A stretch of DNA of 64,000 bases from Myxococcus guangdongensis (GCF_024198255.1 NZ_JAJVKW010000002.1:682001-746000); one strand, 5' to 3'. Positions 16,013 to 24,961 are shown, numbered from the stretch's first letter. Translations and numbers: made by a program. The notes: generated from the letters alone by a model not told the origin.

Positions 16013-16685
16013 GCAGTTGGTACAGGCGTTGTGGGTGGCGACCCTCGAGACGCTCTACATGACGTCGGTGGCCACGGTGCTGGTGGTGGTGCTGGGGCTG
16101 CCGTTGGGTGTGCTGCTGGTGCTCACGGACCGGGGCGGACTGTGGGAGCGGCCGGCGCTGAACCGCGTGCTGGGCACGCTGGTCAACGTGGGGCGCTCGG
16201 TGCCGTTCATCATCTTGATGGTGGCCATCGTCCCGCTGACACGGCTCCTGGTGGGGACGACCATCGGCACCACGGCGGCCATCGTCCCGTTGGTGGTCGC
16301 GGCGATTCCCTTCATGGGTCGGGTGGTGGAGCAGGGCCTGCGCGAGGTGGACGGAGGGCTGGTCGAGGCCGCCATCGCGATGGGCTCGACGCATCGGCGG
16401 GTCATCTTCCGGGTGCTGTTGCCGGAGGCCCTGCCGTCTCTCGTGCGCGGCATCGCGCTCGTGGTTATCAGCCTGCTCGGCTACAGCGCCATGGCGGGCG
16501 CCGTGGGCGGAGGTGGGCTGGGAGACCTGGCGGTGAAGTACGGCTACATGCGCTTCCGCACCGACGTCATGTTGGGCTGCCTCGCCGTGTTGCTGGCGCT
16601 GGTGCAGCTCGTCCAGTGGCTGGGTGACGGACTGGCGTCCCGCTTCGACCACACCACGCAGCGCCCCAGCCGCGCACACGAGTGA
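16002..16685 (+). CDS. metI: Methionine ABC transporter permease
   Basis: Inner-membrane channel of MetNIQ; 227 residues with five hydrophobic segments. These include YMTSVATVLVVVLGLPLGVL, SVPFIILMVAIVPLTRLL, TAAIVPLVVAAIPFMG, a helix around VISLLGYSAMAGAVGGGGLG, and a last helix ending LVQLVQWLG. The EAA loop contacting MetN is VEAAIAMGSTHRRVIFRVLL. The start overlaps metN by 11 bases. Length and layout are standard for MetI. Confidence 0.93.
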   Translation: MPGEQLVQALWVATLETLYMTSVATVLVVVLGLPLGVLLVLTDRGGLWERPALNRVLGTLVNVGRSVPFIILMVAIVPLTRLLVGTTIGTTAAIVPLVVAAIPFMGRVVEQGLREVDGGLVEAAIAMGSTHRRVIFRVLLPEALPSLVRGIALVVISLLGYSAMAGAVGGGGLGDLAVKYGYMRFRTDVMLGCLAVLLALVQLVQWLGDGLASRFDHTTQRPSRAHE

Positions 16686-16752
16686 AATTTCCGCGCGGGC
16701 CCGCTGTTGGCCCGCGCCCTCTTCTCTTTCGGACATGCGGAACCCCCACCCC

Positions 16753-17601
16753 ATGAAGCCACCCGCGTCATTCCTGCTCATCCCCCTGGCCTTCGCGGCC
16801 GTCTCCGTCGCCTTGCTGGTGGGGACGGGCTGCAAGAAGTCGGAGGCACCCGCCACCGGCGAGGCCCCTGGCATTCCCACCTTGAAGGTCGGCGTCAACC
16901 CGGTGCCACACGGGGAGATTCTCCGCGCGGCGGTGCCCGTGGCCCTGCGCGACGGCGTGCGCGTGGAGGTGGTGGAGTTCACCGACTACGTGCAGCCCAA
17001 CATCGCGCTGGCGGACCGGCAGCTCGACGCCAACTACTTCCAGCACGTGCCCTACCTGGAGCGCTTCGCCGAGGACCGGAAGCTGTCCTTGCGCAGCGCG
17101 GGCTCGGTGCACCTGGAGCCGCTGGCGCTGTACTCGACGAAGTTCCGTCAGCTGGCGGAGCTGCCCGAGGGCGCGCAGGTGACGATTCCCGCCGACCCGA
17201 GCAACGCGTCCCGCGCGCTGCACCTGCTGGCGGACCAGGGGCTGTTGCGGCTGCGCGAGGGCGCGGGCGCTGGCGCCACGCTGCAGGATGTGGTGGGCAA
17301 TCCTCGCAAGCTGGAGCTGAGGGAAATCGACGCGGAGCAGCAGCCGCGCACCCTGCAGGACGTGGCCGCCGCCGTCATCAATGGCAACTACTTCCTGGAG
17401 GCGCAGAAGCACCTGAACCTGGACGCGAAGGTGCTGGCCCGTGAGTCCTCCACGCGCAACCCATACGCCAACGTGCTCGTCGTGAGGAAGGGTGACGAGG
17501 GCCGCCCCGAGGTCCGCACGCTGCTCAAGGCCTTGCAGTCCCAGGAGGTGCGGCGGTTCATCGAGACGAACTACGGCGGCGCGGTGGTTCCCGCGTTCTG
17601 A
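16753..17601 (+). CDS. metQ: Methionine-binding lipoprotein
   Basis: Substrate-binding lipoprotein of MetNIQ, 282 residues from ATG 16753 (an in-frame ATG at 16735 adds six residues; neither has a strong ribosome-binding site). The signal MKPPASFLLIPLAFAAVSVA leads to LLVGTGCKKS, with the Cys as lipidation site. The NlpA/MetQ fold follows, with LKVGVNPVPHGEILRAAVP, VEFTDYVQPNIALADRQLD, DANYFQHVPYLE, and ALYSTKF before the central VTIPADPSNASRALHLL. INGNYFLEA and YANVLVVRKGD are typical C-lobe elements. Last gene of the cysK operon, followed by a hairpin. Confidence 0.92.
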   Translation: MKPPASFLLIPLAFAAVSVALLVGTGCKKSEAPATGEAPGIPTLKVGVNPVPHGEILRAAVPVALRDGVRVEVVEFTDYVQPNIALADRQLDANYFQHVPYLERFAEDRKLSLRSAGSVHLEPLALYSTKFRQLAELPEGAQVTIPADPSNASRALHLLADQGLLRLREGAGAGATLQDVVGNPRKLELREIDAEQQPRTLQDVAAAVINGNYFLEAQKHLNLDAKVLARESSTRNPYANVLVVRKGDEGRPEVRTLLKALQSQEVRRFIETNYGGAVVPAF

Positions 17602-17609
17602 CAGGCTCC

Positions 17610-17639
17610 GGGCGCGCCGCTGATGTTGGCGGCGCGCTT
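17610..17639 (+). terminator. Hairpin after metQ
   Basis: GGGCGCGCCGC pairs with GCGGCGCGCTT (two G-T pairs) around an 8-base loop, 9 bases after the metQ stop. There is no long T-run, but position and stem strength suggest the operon end. Confidence 0.55.
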
Positions 17640-17746
17640 CCGGTGGAACGTCGGGGCATCGCGGTGGCGTCTTCTTTCACGCCATGCGAGACGCGCCGAA
17701 GCAACGGCCTGCACATGGCCGGGACTCGTTGAGTCCAGATGGGTCG

Positions 17747-19165
17747 CTACTCGGAGCGCTTGAAGTCGTCGGAGCGGACGCCGTAGCGCTTGAGCAGCCG
17801 GTGGAGACTCTCGCGCTCCATGCCGGCGCGCTCGGCGGCGTGGGTGACGTTGCCTCCGAACTCCTGCATCAGCGCGGTGAGGTACTCGCGTGACACGGTG
17901 TCTCGCGCACCATCCACGGCCTCGCGGTAGGGCAGCTTCGCGAGGGACTCGGTCGTGGCGCGGACACCTGGGGCCGTGGCGGCGCCTCGAGACGTTGTCA
18001 GCACTTCCGGTGGAAGCTCTTCGGGAGTGATTCGCGTGCCCTGCGCCACGGCCACCGCGCGCGCCACGGCGTTCTCGAGCTGACGCACGTTCCCGGGCCA
18101 CTCGTAGGTGGACAGCGCGCGCAGCGCCTCGGGCGTGAAGCTGTCCACCTCGGGGCGCCCGGCGCGGGCGAGGAAGTGCATCGCGAGCAGGGGGATGTCC
18201 TCGCGTCGCTCTCGCAGCGAGGGCAGGCGTACCGTCACCACGTTGAGTCGGTAGTAGAGGTCCTCGCGGAAGCGGCCCGCGGAGACCTCGGCGGACAAGT
18301 CACGGTGCGTGGCGGCGACGACGCGCACGTCCACCTTCACCGGCGTGGTGGTGCCCACGCGTCGGACCTCCTTCTCCTGGAGCGCGCGGTTGAGCTTCAC
18401 CTGCACTGGCAGCGGCAGGTCCCCAATCTCGTCGAGGAAGAGCGTGCCGCCGTGGGCCTCCTCGAAGAGGCCGGGCTTGGCCACGGTGGCGCCGGTGAAG
18501 GCGCCCTTTGCGTGGCCGAACAGCTCGCTCTCCACGAGCTCCGCGGGCAGCGCGCCGCAGTTCACCGCGACGAAGGGCTTCGTGGCGCGAGGGCTCTCGC
18601 GATGCACGGCGCGCGCGGCGAGTTCCTTGCCCGTGCCGGTCTCTCCCGTGAGGAGCACGGTGAGGTCCCTGGCGGCCACCTGGGACAAGAGGCCGTGCAG
18701 CGCGCGCATCGCGGGGCTCTCACCGAGCATGCCGTGGAGACCAGGGGCCACCGCGAGGCGTGCCTTCAGGGAGGAGGCTTCACGGCCCTGGCGACGCTTC
18801 TCCAACGCGCGGGCCACGACGAGCGCGACCTCGTCCGGGTCGAACGGCTTGGAGAGGTAGTCGTAGGCGCCCTCCTTGATGGCCTCCACGGCCTTCGGGA
18901 TGCTCGCGAAGGCGGTGACGAGGAGGACCTCTGTCTCGGGAGCGCGGCGCTTCACCTCGCGCAGCACGGCGAAGCCATCCGCGCCCGGCATCTGGATGTC
19001 GGTGACCACCACGTCGAAGTCGCGCGAGGCGAGGCAGGCGATGGCCTGCGCTCCATCGGCGGCCTCCGTCACCGCGTAGGCGTCTCCGAGCATGCGCGCG
19101 AACAGCTTTCGCATGTTCTCCTTGTCGTCGACGACGAGGACGGTCGGCTTGTTGGAGGAGCTCAT
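17747..19165 (-). CDS. NtrC-type sigma54-dependent response regulator
   Basis: Cytoplasmic activator of sigma54 promoters, 472 residues. The receiver domain is residues 5-125, with acidic pocket VVDDKEN, phospho-acceptor Asp in VVVTDIQMPG, and Lys in YLSKPFDP. The AAA+ domain (about 145-385) has Walker A GETGTGKE, the sigma54-contacting loop GAFTGA, Walker B GGTLFLDEIGDLPL, and LREDLYYRLNVV-type sensor elements (FREDLYYRLN). The C-terminal Fis-type helix-turn-helix (about 425-470) has GGNVTHAAERAGMERESLHRLL. The start overlaps the stop of the upstream kinase gene, so the two form one operon and a cognate pair. Target genes are unknown. Confidence 0.93.
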   Translation of the reverse strand: MSSSNKPTVLVVDDKENMRKLFARMLGDAYAVTEAADGAQAIACLASRDFDVVVTDIQMPGADGFAVLREVKRRAPETEVLLVTAFASIPKAVEAIKEGAYDYLSKPFDPDEVALVVARALEKRRQGREASSLKARLAVAPGLHGMLGESPAMRALHGLLSQVAARDLTVLLTGETGTGKELAARAVHRESPRATKPFVAVNCGALPAELVESELFGHAKGAFTGATVAKPGLFEEAHGGTLFLDEIGDLPLPVQVKLNRALQEKEVRRVGTTTPVKVDVRVVAATHRDLSAEVSAGRFREDLYYRLNVVTVRLPSLRERREDIPLLAMHFLARAGRPEVDSFTPEALRALSTYEWPGNVRQLENAVARAVAVAQGTRITPEELPPEVLTTSRGAATAPGVRATTESLAKLPYREAVDGARDTVSREYLTALMQEFGGNVTHAAERAGMERESLHRLLKRYGVRSDDFKRSE

Positions 19166-20622
19166 GACATGGCCTCCCGCTCCGCGGACACGGGAGGCAG
19201 TCGCAGCGTGAAGCGCGCGCCACCGAGCGGCCCGGTATCGGCCTCGATGCGGCCTCCGTGGGCCTCGGCGATGGCCTGACTCACGGCGAGGCCCAATCCG
19301 GTGCCCGTGGACTTGGTGGTGAAGAAGGGTTCGAAGAGGCGGCGGCGGTCCTCGGGCTTCACGCCCGGACCGGAGTCGGAGACGGACACGGTGGCGCCGC
19401 CGTCCTGGGAGGGCTCGATGCGGACCTCGACGGTGCCGCTGTTCCCGGCGGCCTCGGCGGCGTTCTTCACGAGGTTGAGGAGCACCTGACGCAGTCGTGA
19501 GGGCTGGGCCCAGACATTCGCCGCGCCCTCGACGCGCACCTGGACCTGGCCGAGGCGCTCGGCTTCACGGAGGCGTGCCACCACGTCCTCACATGTCTCC
19601 CGCAGGGGGAGTTGTTCCACGGGGCCCTGGCCCGGACGGGACAGGTCGAGGAGTCCCTCGACAATCTGCTGACAGCGCACCGCCTCCTCCTCCACCACTT
19701 TCAGGTCCTCCGCGAGGGCGCCCTCCGCCTTGCGTTGGAGGATGCGCACATAGCCGAGGATGACGCCGAGCGGGTTGTTGATTTCGTGGGCGACGCCCGC
19801 GGCGAGCCGGCCCACGCTGGCGAGCTTCTCGTGTTGGACGAGCTGGGCCTGATGGGTGCGGAGGGCTTCGGTCATGCGGTTGAACTGCGCGGCGAGTCGG
19901 CCCAGTTCTCCGGGGTCGTCCTCGGGGATGCGGGTATCGAGGTTGCCTTCAGCGAGCCGCGCGGCGCCCTCGGAGAGACGGGCGACGGGGCGGGCGACGG
20001 AGTTGCCGATGTAGATGCCCACGCCGACGGCGAAGAGGGTGGCGCCGCCGAGCAGGAGCAGGGCCCAGCGGAAGCTGGTGTGCTCGACGGCGGCGACGTG
20101 TTCCTCGAACGAGCCGATGGAGGTGTCGAAGCGGCGAGCGAGGGCCTCGGCGCGAGCCTGGATGAGGGAGACGCGTTCGAGCGCGCGGCCGTGGGCGGAG
20201 GTGACGGTGGCGTGGTCCTTGGCGAGGACAGCGGGGAGGAGGGTTTCCCGGTAGAGGCGGTCCAGCGCGTCACCGTTCTCCTGGATGTCCGCCACCCAGG
20301 CGCGCTCCTCGGCGTCCTGAGCCTGCTCGCGGAGTCGGCGGGTGAGTTCCTCGACGCGAGCCCGCGACTCCTCGTGGAAGTGAACGTGGCTGGCGTTGCC
20401 GAGGATGATGGTGTGGGCCAGGTGGGCGTACTGGTCCCGGACGGCGGTGGCGAGTTCGAGGGCCTCCCGGACACGGCCTCCAGCCTCGCGCAGCTCGTGG
20501 GAGCCATCGTGGATGTCCGCCAGCCGGGCGAGCGCGAAGCCCGAGGCCGCGGTGAACAGCGCCACCAACGCACCGAAGGCGAGCAGCAGCTTGCGAGTCG
20601 TGGAGCCGGAGGTCGGAAGCAT
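19162..20622 (-). CDS. Membrane sensor histidine kinase
   Basis: Sensor of the two-component pair, 486 residues. One membrane helix is at about 10-30 and another at about 183-205, enclosing an extracytoplasmic helical sensor region with His- and Glu-rich segments (HLAHTIILGNASHVHFHEES). A HAMP linker follows (about 205-258), then the dimerisation box VAHEINNPLGVILGYV with the phospho-acceptor His, and an ATPase domain with N-box LLNLVKNAAEAAG, DSGPGV, FFTTKSTGTGLGL. The 'HEINNPLG' box places it with NtrB/ZraS-like kinases. Upstream, TTATATAG lies only about 10 bases before the ATG, so the transcript may be nearly leaderless. Divergent from the SitA6-type toxin gene. Confidence 0.92.
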   Translation of the reverse strand: MLPTSGSTTRKLLLAFGALVALFTAASGFALARLADIHDGSHELREAGGRVREALELATAVRDQYAHLAHTIILGNASHVHFHEESRARVEELTRRLREQAQDAEERAWVADIQENGDALDRLYRETLLPAVLAKDHATVTSAHGRALERVSLIQARAEALARRFDTSIGSFEEHVAAVEHTSFRWALLLLGGATLFAVGVGIYIGNSVARPVARLSEGAARLAEGNLDTRIPEDDPGELGRLAAQFNRMTEALRTHQAQLVQHEKLASVGRLAAGVAHEINNPLGVILGYVRILQRKAEGALAEDLKVVEEEAVRCQQIVEGLLDLSRPGQGPVEQLPLRETCEDVVARLREAERLGQVQVRVEGAANVWAQPSRLRQVLLNLVKNAAEAAGNSGTVEVRIEPSQDGGATVSVSDSGPGVKPEDRRRLFEPFFTTKSTGTGLGLAVSQAIAEAHGGRIEADTGPLGGARFTLRLPPVSAEREAMS

Positions 20623-20705
20623 CGCGCTCTATATAAGGGAGAGCGGGGCGGAATGGTGGGGCCCAGCCGATGCCCCTTGAACATGGGGTGGTAGGGTTCG
20701 CGGGC

Positions 20706-21404
20706 ATGCGAGCGCTTCACATCTTCGCGCTGTGTTGGGCCGTGCTCTTCGGGTGTGGCTGTTCGACGACGGGCCACGTTTCCCGCCCACTCGAGTCAGG
20801 AGAGACCGCCGTCGAGTGCCCTGCACATGAGGACGACCAGTGCGTCACCCTGATGTGCATGGGTGGCGATTGCGGCTTCTATCGCTGCGAAGACATCACG
20901 GGAGAGCTGGAACCGGCACGGTTTCCTCCCGCTCGGCCTCCGGTGGCATCCAGCGCTCCAGGGTCAGGCCCCAGGAGGAACTGGGGCAGCGGACAGAAGC
21001 TCCCGCCTGGGGCGGTCATGGTCTTCCCCCACTGGAATGGAGCCCCCGAGAAACTCATTCCGCCGTCCCACCAGCTTCCTGCGGGGCGGTTCGAGCGGCA
21101 TCACATCTTCCCCCAAGCCAAGGACCTGGCCGAGTGGTTCAAGGGGCGGGGCATCAACATCCACGACTACACCCTGCCGATTCCCCGGGACGTGCACCAG
21201 CGCATCCATAGGGGCGGCGACCGCGGGGGCGAATGGAACAATGCGTGGCGCGAATTCCAGGAGCGCCACCCCAGACCGAGCAAGCAGCAGATCTTCAAGC
21301 ACGCAGGAGAGCTCATCTACCGTTTTCAGCTCCTCGGCGGCCCCATTCGCCCCTACCATTCCCGGACCGAGCAAGGACATCCCGAGGATGACGCGGTTCT
21401 TTGA
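20706..21404 (+). CDS. SitA6/TIGR02269-family polymorphic toxin lipoprotein
   Basis: Predicted outer-membrane lipoprotein toxin of the kind exchanged between myxobacterial cells to kill non-kin; 232 residues. The ATG at 20706 starts a lipoprotein signal (MRALHIFALCWAVLFGCGC). The N-terminal delivery part has a Cys cluster (ECPAHEDDQCVTLMCMGGDC, then FYRC). The C-terminal toxin part (about 135-230) has RFERHHIFPQAKDLAEWF, NIHDYTLPIPRDVHQRIHRG, then NNAWREFQERHP and an aromatic tail. Paired His residues in 'HHIFPQ' and 'VHQRIHRG' recall metal-dependent nuclease-like toxin folds, but catalysis is not established. The immunity gene overlaps its 3' end by 17 bases, as expected for toxin-immunity pairs. 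Confidence 0.82.
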   Translation: MRALHIFALCWAVLFGCGCSTTGHVSRPLESGETAVECPAHEDDQCVTLMCMGGDCGFYRCEDITGELEPARFPPARPPVASSAPGSGPRRNWGSGQKLPPGAVMVFPHWNGAPEKLIPPSHQLPAGRFERHHIFPQAKDLAEWFKGRGINIHDYTLPIPRDVHQRIHRGGDRGGEWNNAWREFQERHPRPSKQQIFKHAGELIYRFQLLGGPIRPYHSRTEQGHPEDDAVL

Positions 21405-22110
21405 GCTGAGGGAGAACCGGGCGGCCACCGCCCGACACAAAGGCGACTTCAATGCCGCCCACACCTGGTTCCTTCCCTCCATCGAGTGCACCGAGTGCGG
21501 GGAGACGTGGGGCGAATCAGGCCACCACTACCCAAGTGTCGACCTCGCCTCGCTGCGGGAACGAGCCCGGTTCGTCAGCCCAGCCCCGGTCTCCGTTGCC
21601 GCGTTCAACGAGCTTCGCGAACTGGTACGCCCCCTGGCTCCGCCTCACTCGGAGCTGCCGCCCGGAACGCACCTGGGACCGCTCACGGGCACTGCCCGTG
21701 GGGACCTGGGCCCTGTCACCTGGCAGGGAAACTTCCTGCTCCTGTTGCGCCGCGACACGTTGGAGCAGCTTCAATCGAGCGGAGTGCGAGGACTGTCCGC
21801 ACATCGCACTGAGCTCCGCTGGAGGCAGGGGGCTTCGCCCGAGTACTTCGAACTGCAAATCGAGCCCCGGGGCCGGTTGCACGCGGACTGCGTTCCTCGC
21901 GACCTTGAGCCCCCGTGCCCGAGCTGTGGGTGGTTTCCACTCTCGTGCCCGGACTCACCAGTGCTGACTGAAGAATCCATCCCAACGGATGTCGACCTGT
22001 TCCGAGTCGGGAACTTCGCGACGATGCTCATCGGGACCGAGCGCTTCGCCCAGGCCGTGCAGGAACTGAGGCTCGACGGCATCTCGCTCCGAGAGATTCC
22101 GTCGCGCTGA
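21388..22110 (+). CDS. SitI6-type double-CXXCG immunity protein
   Basis: A 240-residue cytoplasmic protein that should neutralise the toxin encoded just upstream. Its hallmark is two CXXCG motifs, ECTECGETWGESG near residue 35 and PCPSCGWFPL near residue 185, the signature of the myxobacterial double-CXXCG family linked to SitA6 toxins. The ATG at 21388 lies inside the toxin gene with AAGGA upstream. The four Cys could bind a metal (inference). Other features are an N-terminal MTRFFELRENRAATAR and the central LLPPGTHLGPLTG-like loop (SELPPGTHLGPLTGTARG). A strong hairpin follows. The pairing with the toxin is well supported by overlap and family; specificity is not. Confidence 0.82.
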   Translation: MTRFFELRENRAATARHKGDFNAAHTWFLPSIECTECGETWGESGHHYPSVDLASLRERARFVSPAPVSVAAFNELRELVRPLAPPHSELPPGTHLGPLTGTARGDLGPVTWQGNFLLLLRRDTLEQLQSSGVRGLSAHRTELRWRQGASPEYFELQIEPRGRLHADCVPRDLEPPCPSCGWFPLSCPDSPVLTEESIPTDVDLFRVGNFATMLIGTERFAQAVQELRLDGISLREIPSR

Positions 22111-22724
22111 CTCAACGTCTCAGCACGTGGAGAGGTGACGCCCACCCCTGGAGGGTCGTAGCGCACTGCCAGAGCAAGACGCTCCAGCAGTGCGCTACAA
22201 ACCCTTCGTCGCTTTCCGAGCAAACAGTTCCTAGTTTCAATCCGCGCTCGGAATCATCGTTGCCCGACAAAAACGAGCGACATCCACCTGAATGCACCAC
22301 ACCTCGCAGCCCTGCCACTCCGCCGCTCTAGTTCGTGAACCCGGAGGTACTCCCACCAGAAACAAGCAACGGTTGAGTTCGCCCCCACTGAAACGACAAG
22401 ACCATCCTCATGAAGTGGGTACGAATCGAGAGGGAGCAATGAAGACTCGAGGTTTCCGCAACGACTTGAACCATGACACGTTCTTTCGATTATAGGAGCT
22501 GTTCTGCTGGCCAAGAATGAAAGCAAGCACCGTTAGTCGCTAGTCACCCGCCGGTTCGAGCCCCATATCCGAAACCGTGCCATCCAAATAGGCCACCCCA
22601 GGGCATCGAGTGTTCGGCGCCTGTCCGCCCTCACACACTCTCGCAAACTGGCCCCAAGCAAAGCCTCTTTCGAAAACTAGCATTCAGTCACTGCGCTCAT
22701 TCCCTTCGCTTTAGGGGGACAGCG
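22111..22724. other. Gene-poor stretch
   Basis: Apart from the hairpin at 22158-22198, this 614-base, comparatively AT-rich stretch shows no convincing gene, insertion element or repeat. Short open frames on both strands have unbiased third positions. GGTTCGAGCCC at 22553-22563 resembles a tRNA T-arm, but no tRNA surrounds it. Confidence 0.5.
22158..22198 (+). terminator. Strong hairpin after the toxin-immunity pair
   Basis: GTAGCGCACTGC (22158-22169) pairs perfectly with GCAGTGCGCTAC (22187-22198), and the loop can form an extra GAGC/GCTC stem. It starts 48 bases after the immunity stop and lacks a T-run. It is a likely transcript end or mRNA-stabilising structure. Confidence 0.5.
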
Positions 22725-22940
22725 ATGACGTGGCCGACCATCCGGGTCTGTGCGCTGTCCTGCGCCCTGCTGGGCTGTCCCGAGGTGCATCGACGCGATG
22801 GGCTCGTCGACCGGGCCGTGCACAGGGACTCGCTGGAGAACATCCCCACGTCGTGCACCAGCAAGGAGCGTGAGCTGTATTGCGGCGGCAAGGCACCGGA
22901 CGACCCCGAGTGCGTCCAGCACTGTGGTGAGCCCGAATGA
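22725..22940 (+). CDS. Small lipoprotein, function unknown
   Basis: A 71-residue predicted lipoprotein. GGGGGA lies 7 bases before the ATG. The signal is MTWPTIRVCALSCALLGC with the lipobox ALLGC, then a short hydrophilic part with three pairs of Cys (TSCTSKERELYC, then ECVQHCGEPE) likely forming disulfides. The stop overlaps the next gene (ATGA), so the two are co-translated and may act together outside the cytoplasm. No family recognised. Confidence 0.72.
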   Translation: MTWPTIRVCALSCALLGCPEVHRRDGLVDRAVHRDSLENIPTSCTSKERELYCGGKAPDDPECVQHCGEPE

Positions 22941-23815
22941 ACTGGCGCTCTTCCGCGAGCCTGATAGCCGCGCTGATGCTTCCTCTGCCGCTCGTCCTCC
23001 TCTTCGCGAGCGCGCTGCGCACCGAACGCATGGAGTCGATTCACGGCCGTCAGGTCAGCCCGATTCTCTCCGAGGAAGTTCGCGGTCAGCTCAGGACCTA
23101 CCACCGCAACTGCCGTGACAGTTCCGGCTGTGAGCCTCCCCTGGGCTGCATCATGGATGCGCGCGCGCACGCGCAGTACTGCGCCGACAGCCAGTGCTTC
23201 GCTGATTCGCAATGCCCGGACGGTCAGACCTGCCAGGTCCTCGCAACAGAGGGCGATGGGCCGTTCGTCCGGCACTGTCTCCCCATCGGCCTCCGCGGCG
23301 AGGGAGAGCCCTGCATCAAGATTCCAGCCACTCTTGAAGAGGCTTGCTCCCGTGGCCTGATTTGCGGCGGCCGGACTGGATTCTGCGGACGGCCCTGCGA
23401 ACTCACAGCTCCGAGTGACTGCGCCCCTGGGTTCTTCTGCGCAGACACGCTCCCTGCCCCCATCTGTCTTCCCACGTGCGAGCAGCGCACCTGCCCTGAC
23501 GGCCAACACTGCATCCGGCACGAAGAAGGAGCCTCCGCCTGTGCTCGCGTCCTGGGACCTCTGTGCCAGGCCACCCCATGTCCTCACGGACAAGCATGTC
23601 GAGTCATCCACGCGCCACAGCAGCCCGACCGCATCTGGTCCGAGTGTGAGCAGCGCTGCGGTGACCGCTTCCCTCCCTGCTCCGACGCCCAGGTCTGCGA
23701 TGGCTGGTCCTGCAAACAGCCCTGCGACCCCAAGGATCCCAACACCTGTGACGAGGGCTACCGCTGCTTCCAGCGTCGCCCCTCCAGCCCCTGGGTCTGT
23801 CACCCCGACTGGTGA
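22937..23815 (+). CDS. Cysteine-rich exported protein, function unknown
   Basis: A 292-residue protein with an N-terminal hydrophobic stretch (SLIAALMLPLPLVLLFASAL) acting as signal or anchor, followed by roughly 30 Cys in EGF/Dickkopf-like spacing. Examples are CGGRTGFCGRPCEL, CLPTCEQRTCPDGQHC, and CPHGQACRV. Repeated 'C-x-D/G-x-x-C' knots suggest a stack of small disulfide-bonded modules. Coupled to the small lipoprotein upstream by ATGA. Similar Cys-rich arrays are common in secreted myxobacterial proteins. It could be a surface adhesin or binding protein, but nothing points to a specific ligand. Confidence 0.72.
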   Translation: MNWRSSASLIAALMLPLPLVLLFASALRTERMESIHGRQVSPILSEEVRGQLRTYHRNCRDSSGCEPPLGCIMDARAHAQYCADSQCFADSQCPDGQTCQVLATEGDGPFVRHCLPIGLRGEGEPCIKIPATLEEACSRGLICGGRTGFCGRPCELTAPSDCAPGFFCADTLPAPICLPTCEQRTCPDGQHCIRHEEGASACARVLGPLCQATPCPHGQACRVIHAPQQPDRIWSECEQRCGDRFPPCSDAQVCDGWSCKQPCDPKDPNTCDEGYRCFQRRPSSPWVCHPDW

Positions 23816-23846
23816 CCCCAGTCATCAGGTGATGCCCGTCGTCATC

Positions 23847-23871
23847 GCACGGTGCTCACTCCGCACCGTGC
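23847..23871 (+). terminator. Hairpin after the Cys-rich gene
   Basis: GCACGGTG pairs with CACCGTGC around a 9-base loop, 31 bases after the stop. No T-run; weak terminator candidate. Confidence 0.4.
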
Positions 23872-24004
23872 ACGAGCATCCCAAGCCTGTGATTTCCCAC
23901 GGGACGTCACGCGCGCCCCGCAGGCCCGGCTCCTGGCACAGGTCCTGCTCAACACACCCACAGGTCGCGCAACGCACCGCCCGCTCCACTCCCCCGAGGC
24001 TGAC

Positions 24005-24961
24005 ATGTCCATCGCCATCCAGAACCGCTCGCCCCTCCCGCGCACGTCCTGCCTCGAGCCCACCGCCGCCCTCCCCCAGTCCGCTCCGACGCCGCGCGCC
24101 GGCCATGACCTCCAGCGCAAGCTCCAGACCGACTCCTTCGAGCAAGGCCCGACAGGCGACCTCGCGAAGCTCCAGGCCCATCTGTCGCAGCTCCTCGGCG
24201 GACTCTCGCAACAACTCCAGTCCCTCGGTCTCCAGGCACCCGCGTCCCTCGGCGGCGAAGCACCTTCCGCTCCCGCGAGCCTCGCGCCCCAGAAGGCTTC
24301 AGCGCCGAGCCTCGCAGCCAAGGCCACCGAAGCCCCTCGCACGAACCACACCAGCGACGCGGGCCCCGGCTTCGGCGCGCCCTCCGCAGGCTCCACCGAG
24401 CCCGCCCCCGTCGACCAGCCGTGGCTCGCCAAGAACAACGTCGGCTCGCCCTACAACAGCAACCTCCAGCTCATCGAGCCCGACCAGAAGAGCCAGTTCA
24501 AGTACACCAACACCTTCACCAACAGCACGAACCAGCCCCAGACCATCACCCTCTGGAACAAGACCGGCGAGCACGGCGGCCCCAACGACGGCCAGCACTT
24601 CGACAAGAGCACGCCCAAGACCTTCACCCTCCAGCCCGGCCAATCCCAGCTCGTCGCCTTCGACACCAACACCAGCGTCGCCTGGTGCGTCTCCAAGGAC
24701 GGCACCGCGAACCCCAGCGCCAACTACGGACAGACCTGGGGCGAGGCCTCCTTCGGCCACGCCGCCACCGGCTGGAGCGGCTACGACACCAGCCAGATCT
24801 CCCCCGCCGGCCACCAGGGCAACATGTCCATCTCCAACCAGGCCACCGGCGGCGCCACCGTGACGCAAGCCAACGCCTGGCAGACGCCCTCCGACAGCCC
24901 CGTCGGCCGAGACGTCGGCGTCCCGGCCGGCCCCCTCCACCTGTCCACCGTCTTCAGCTGA
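24005..24961 (+). CDS. Unknown protein with low-complexity N-terminus and beta-rich C-terminus
   Basis: A 318-residue protein. The ATG at 24005 has GAGG 5 bases upstream. Residues 1-150 are Ala/Ser/Pro/Gln-rich with a short helical segment (DLAKLQAHLSQLLGGLSQQL). Residues 155-318 are rich in Asn, Thr, Gly and Trp, with features like KYTNTFTNSTNQPQTITLWN, DTNTSVAWCVSK and YGQTWGEASFG, suggesting a beta-sandwich. There is no signal peptide or membrane helix. The C-terminal part could bind carbohydrate or be a secreted effector (inference only). Convergent with the hydrolase gene 12 bases downstream. Confidence 0.7.
   Translation: MSIAIQNRSPLPRTSCLEPTAALPQSAPTPRAGHDLQRKLQTDSFEQGPTGDLAKLQAHLSQLLGGLSQQLQSLGLQAPASLGGEAPSAPASLAPQKASAPSLAAKATEAPRTNHTSDAGPGFGAPSAGSTEPAPVDQPWLAKNNVGSPYNSNLQLIEPDQKSQFKYTNTFTNSTNQPQTITLWNKTGEHGGPNDGQHFDKSTPKTFTLQPGQSQLVAFDTNTSVAWCVSKDGTANPSANYGQTWGEASFGHAATGWSGYDTSQISPAGHQGNMSISNQATGGATVTQANAWQTPSDSPVGRDVGVPAGPLHLSTVFS

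Noticed and set aside
22254-22526. 90-residue minus-strand ORF downstream of the immunity gene
   Set aside because: No ribosome-binding site, no third-position bias and no recognisable motif.
22551-22566. tRNA T-arm-like GGTTCGAGCCC, possible tRNA or attachment site
   Set aside because: No acceptor, D-arm or anticodon arm could be built around it, and there is no second copy nearby.
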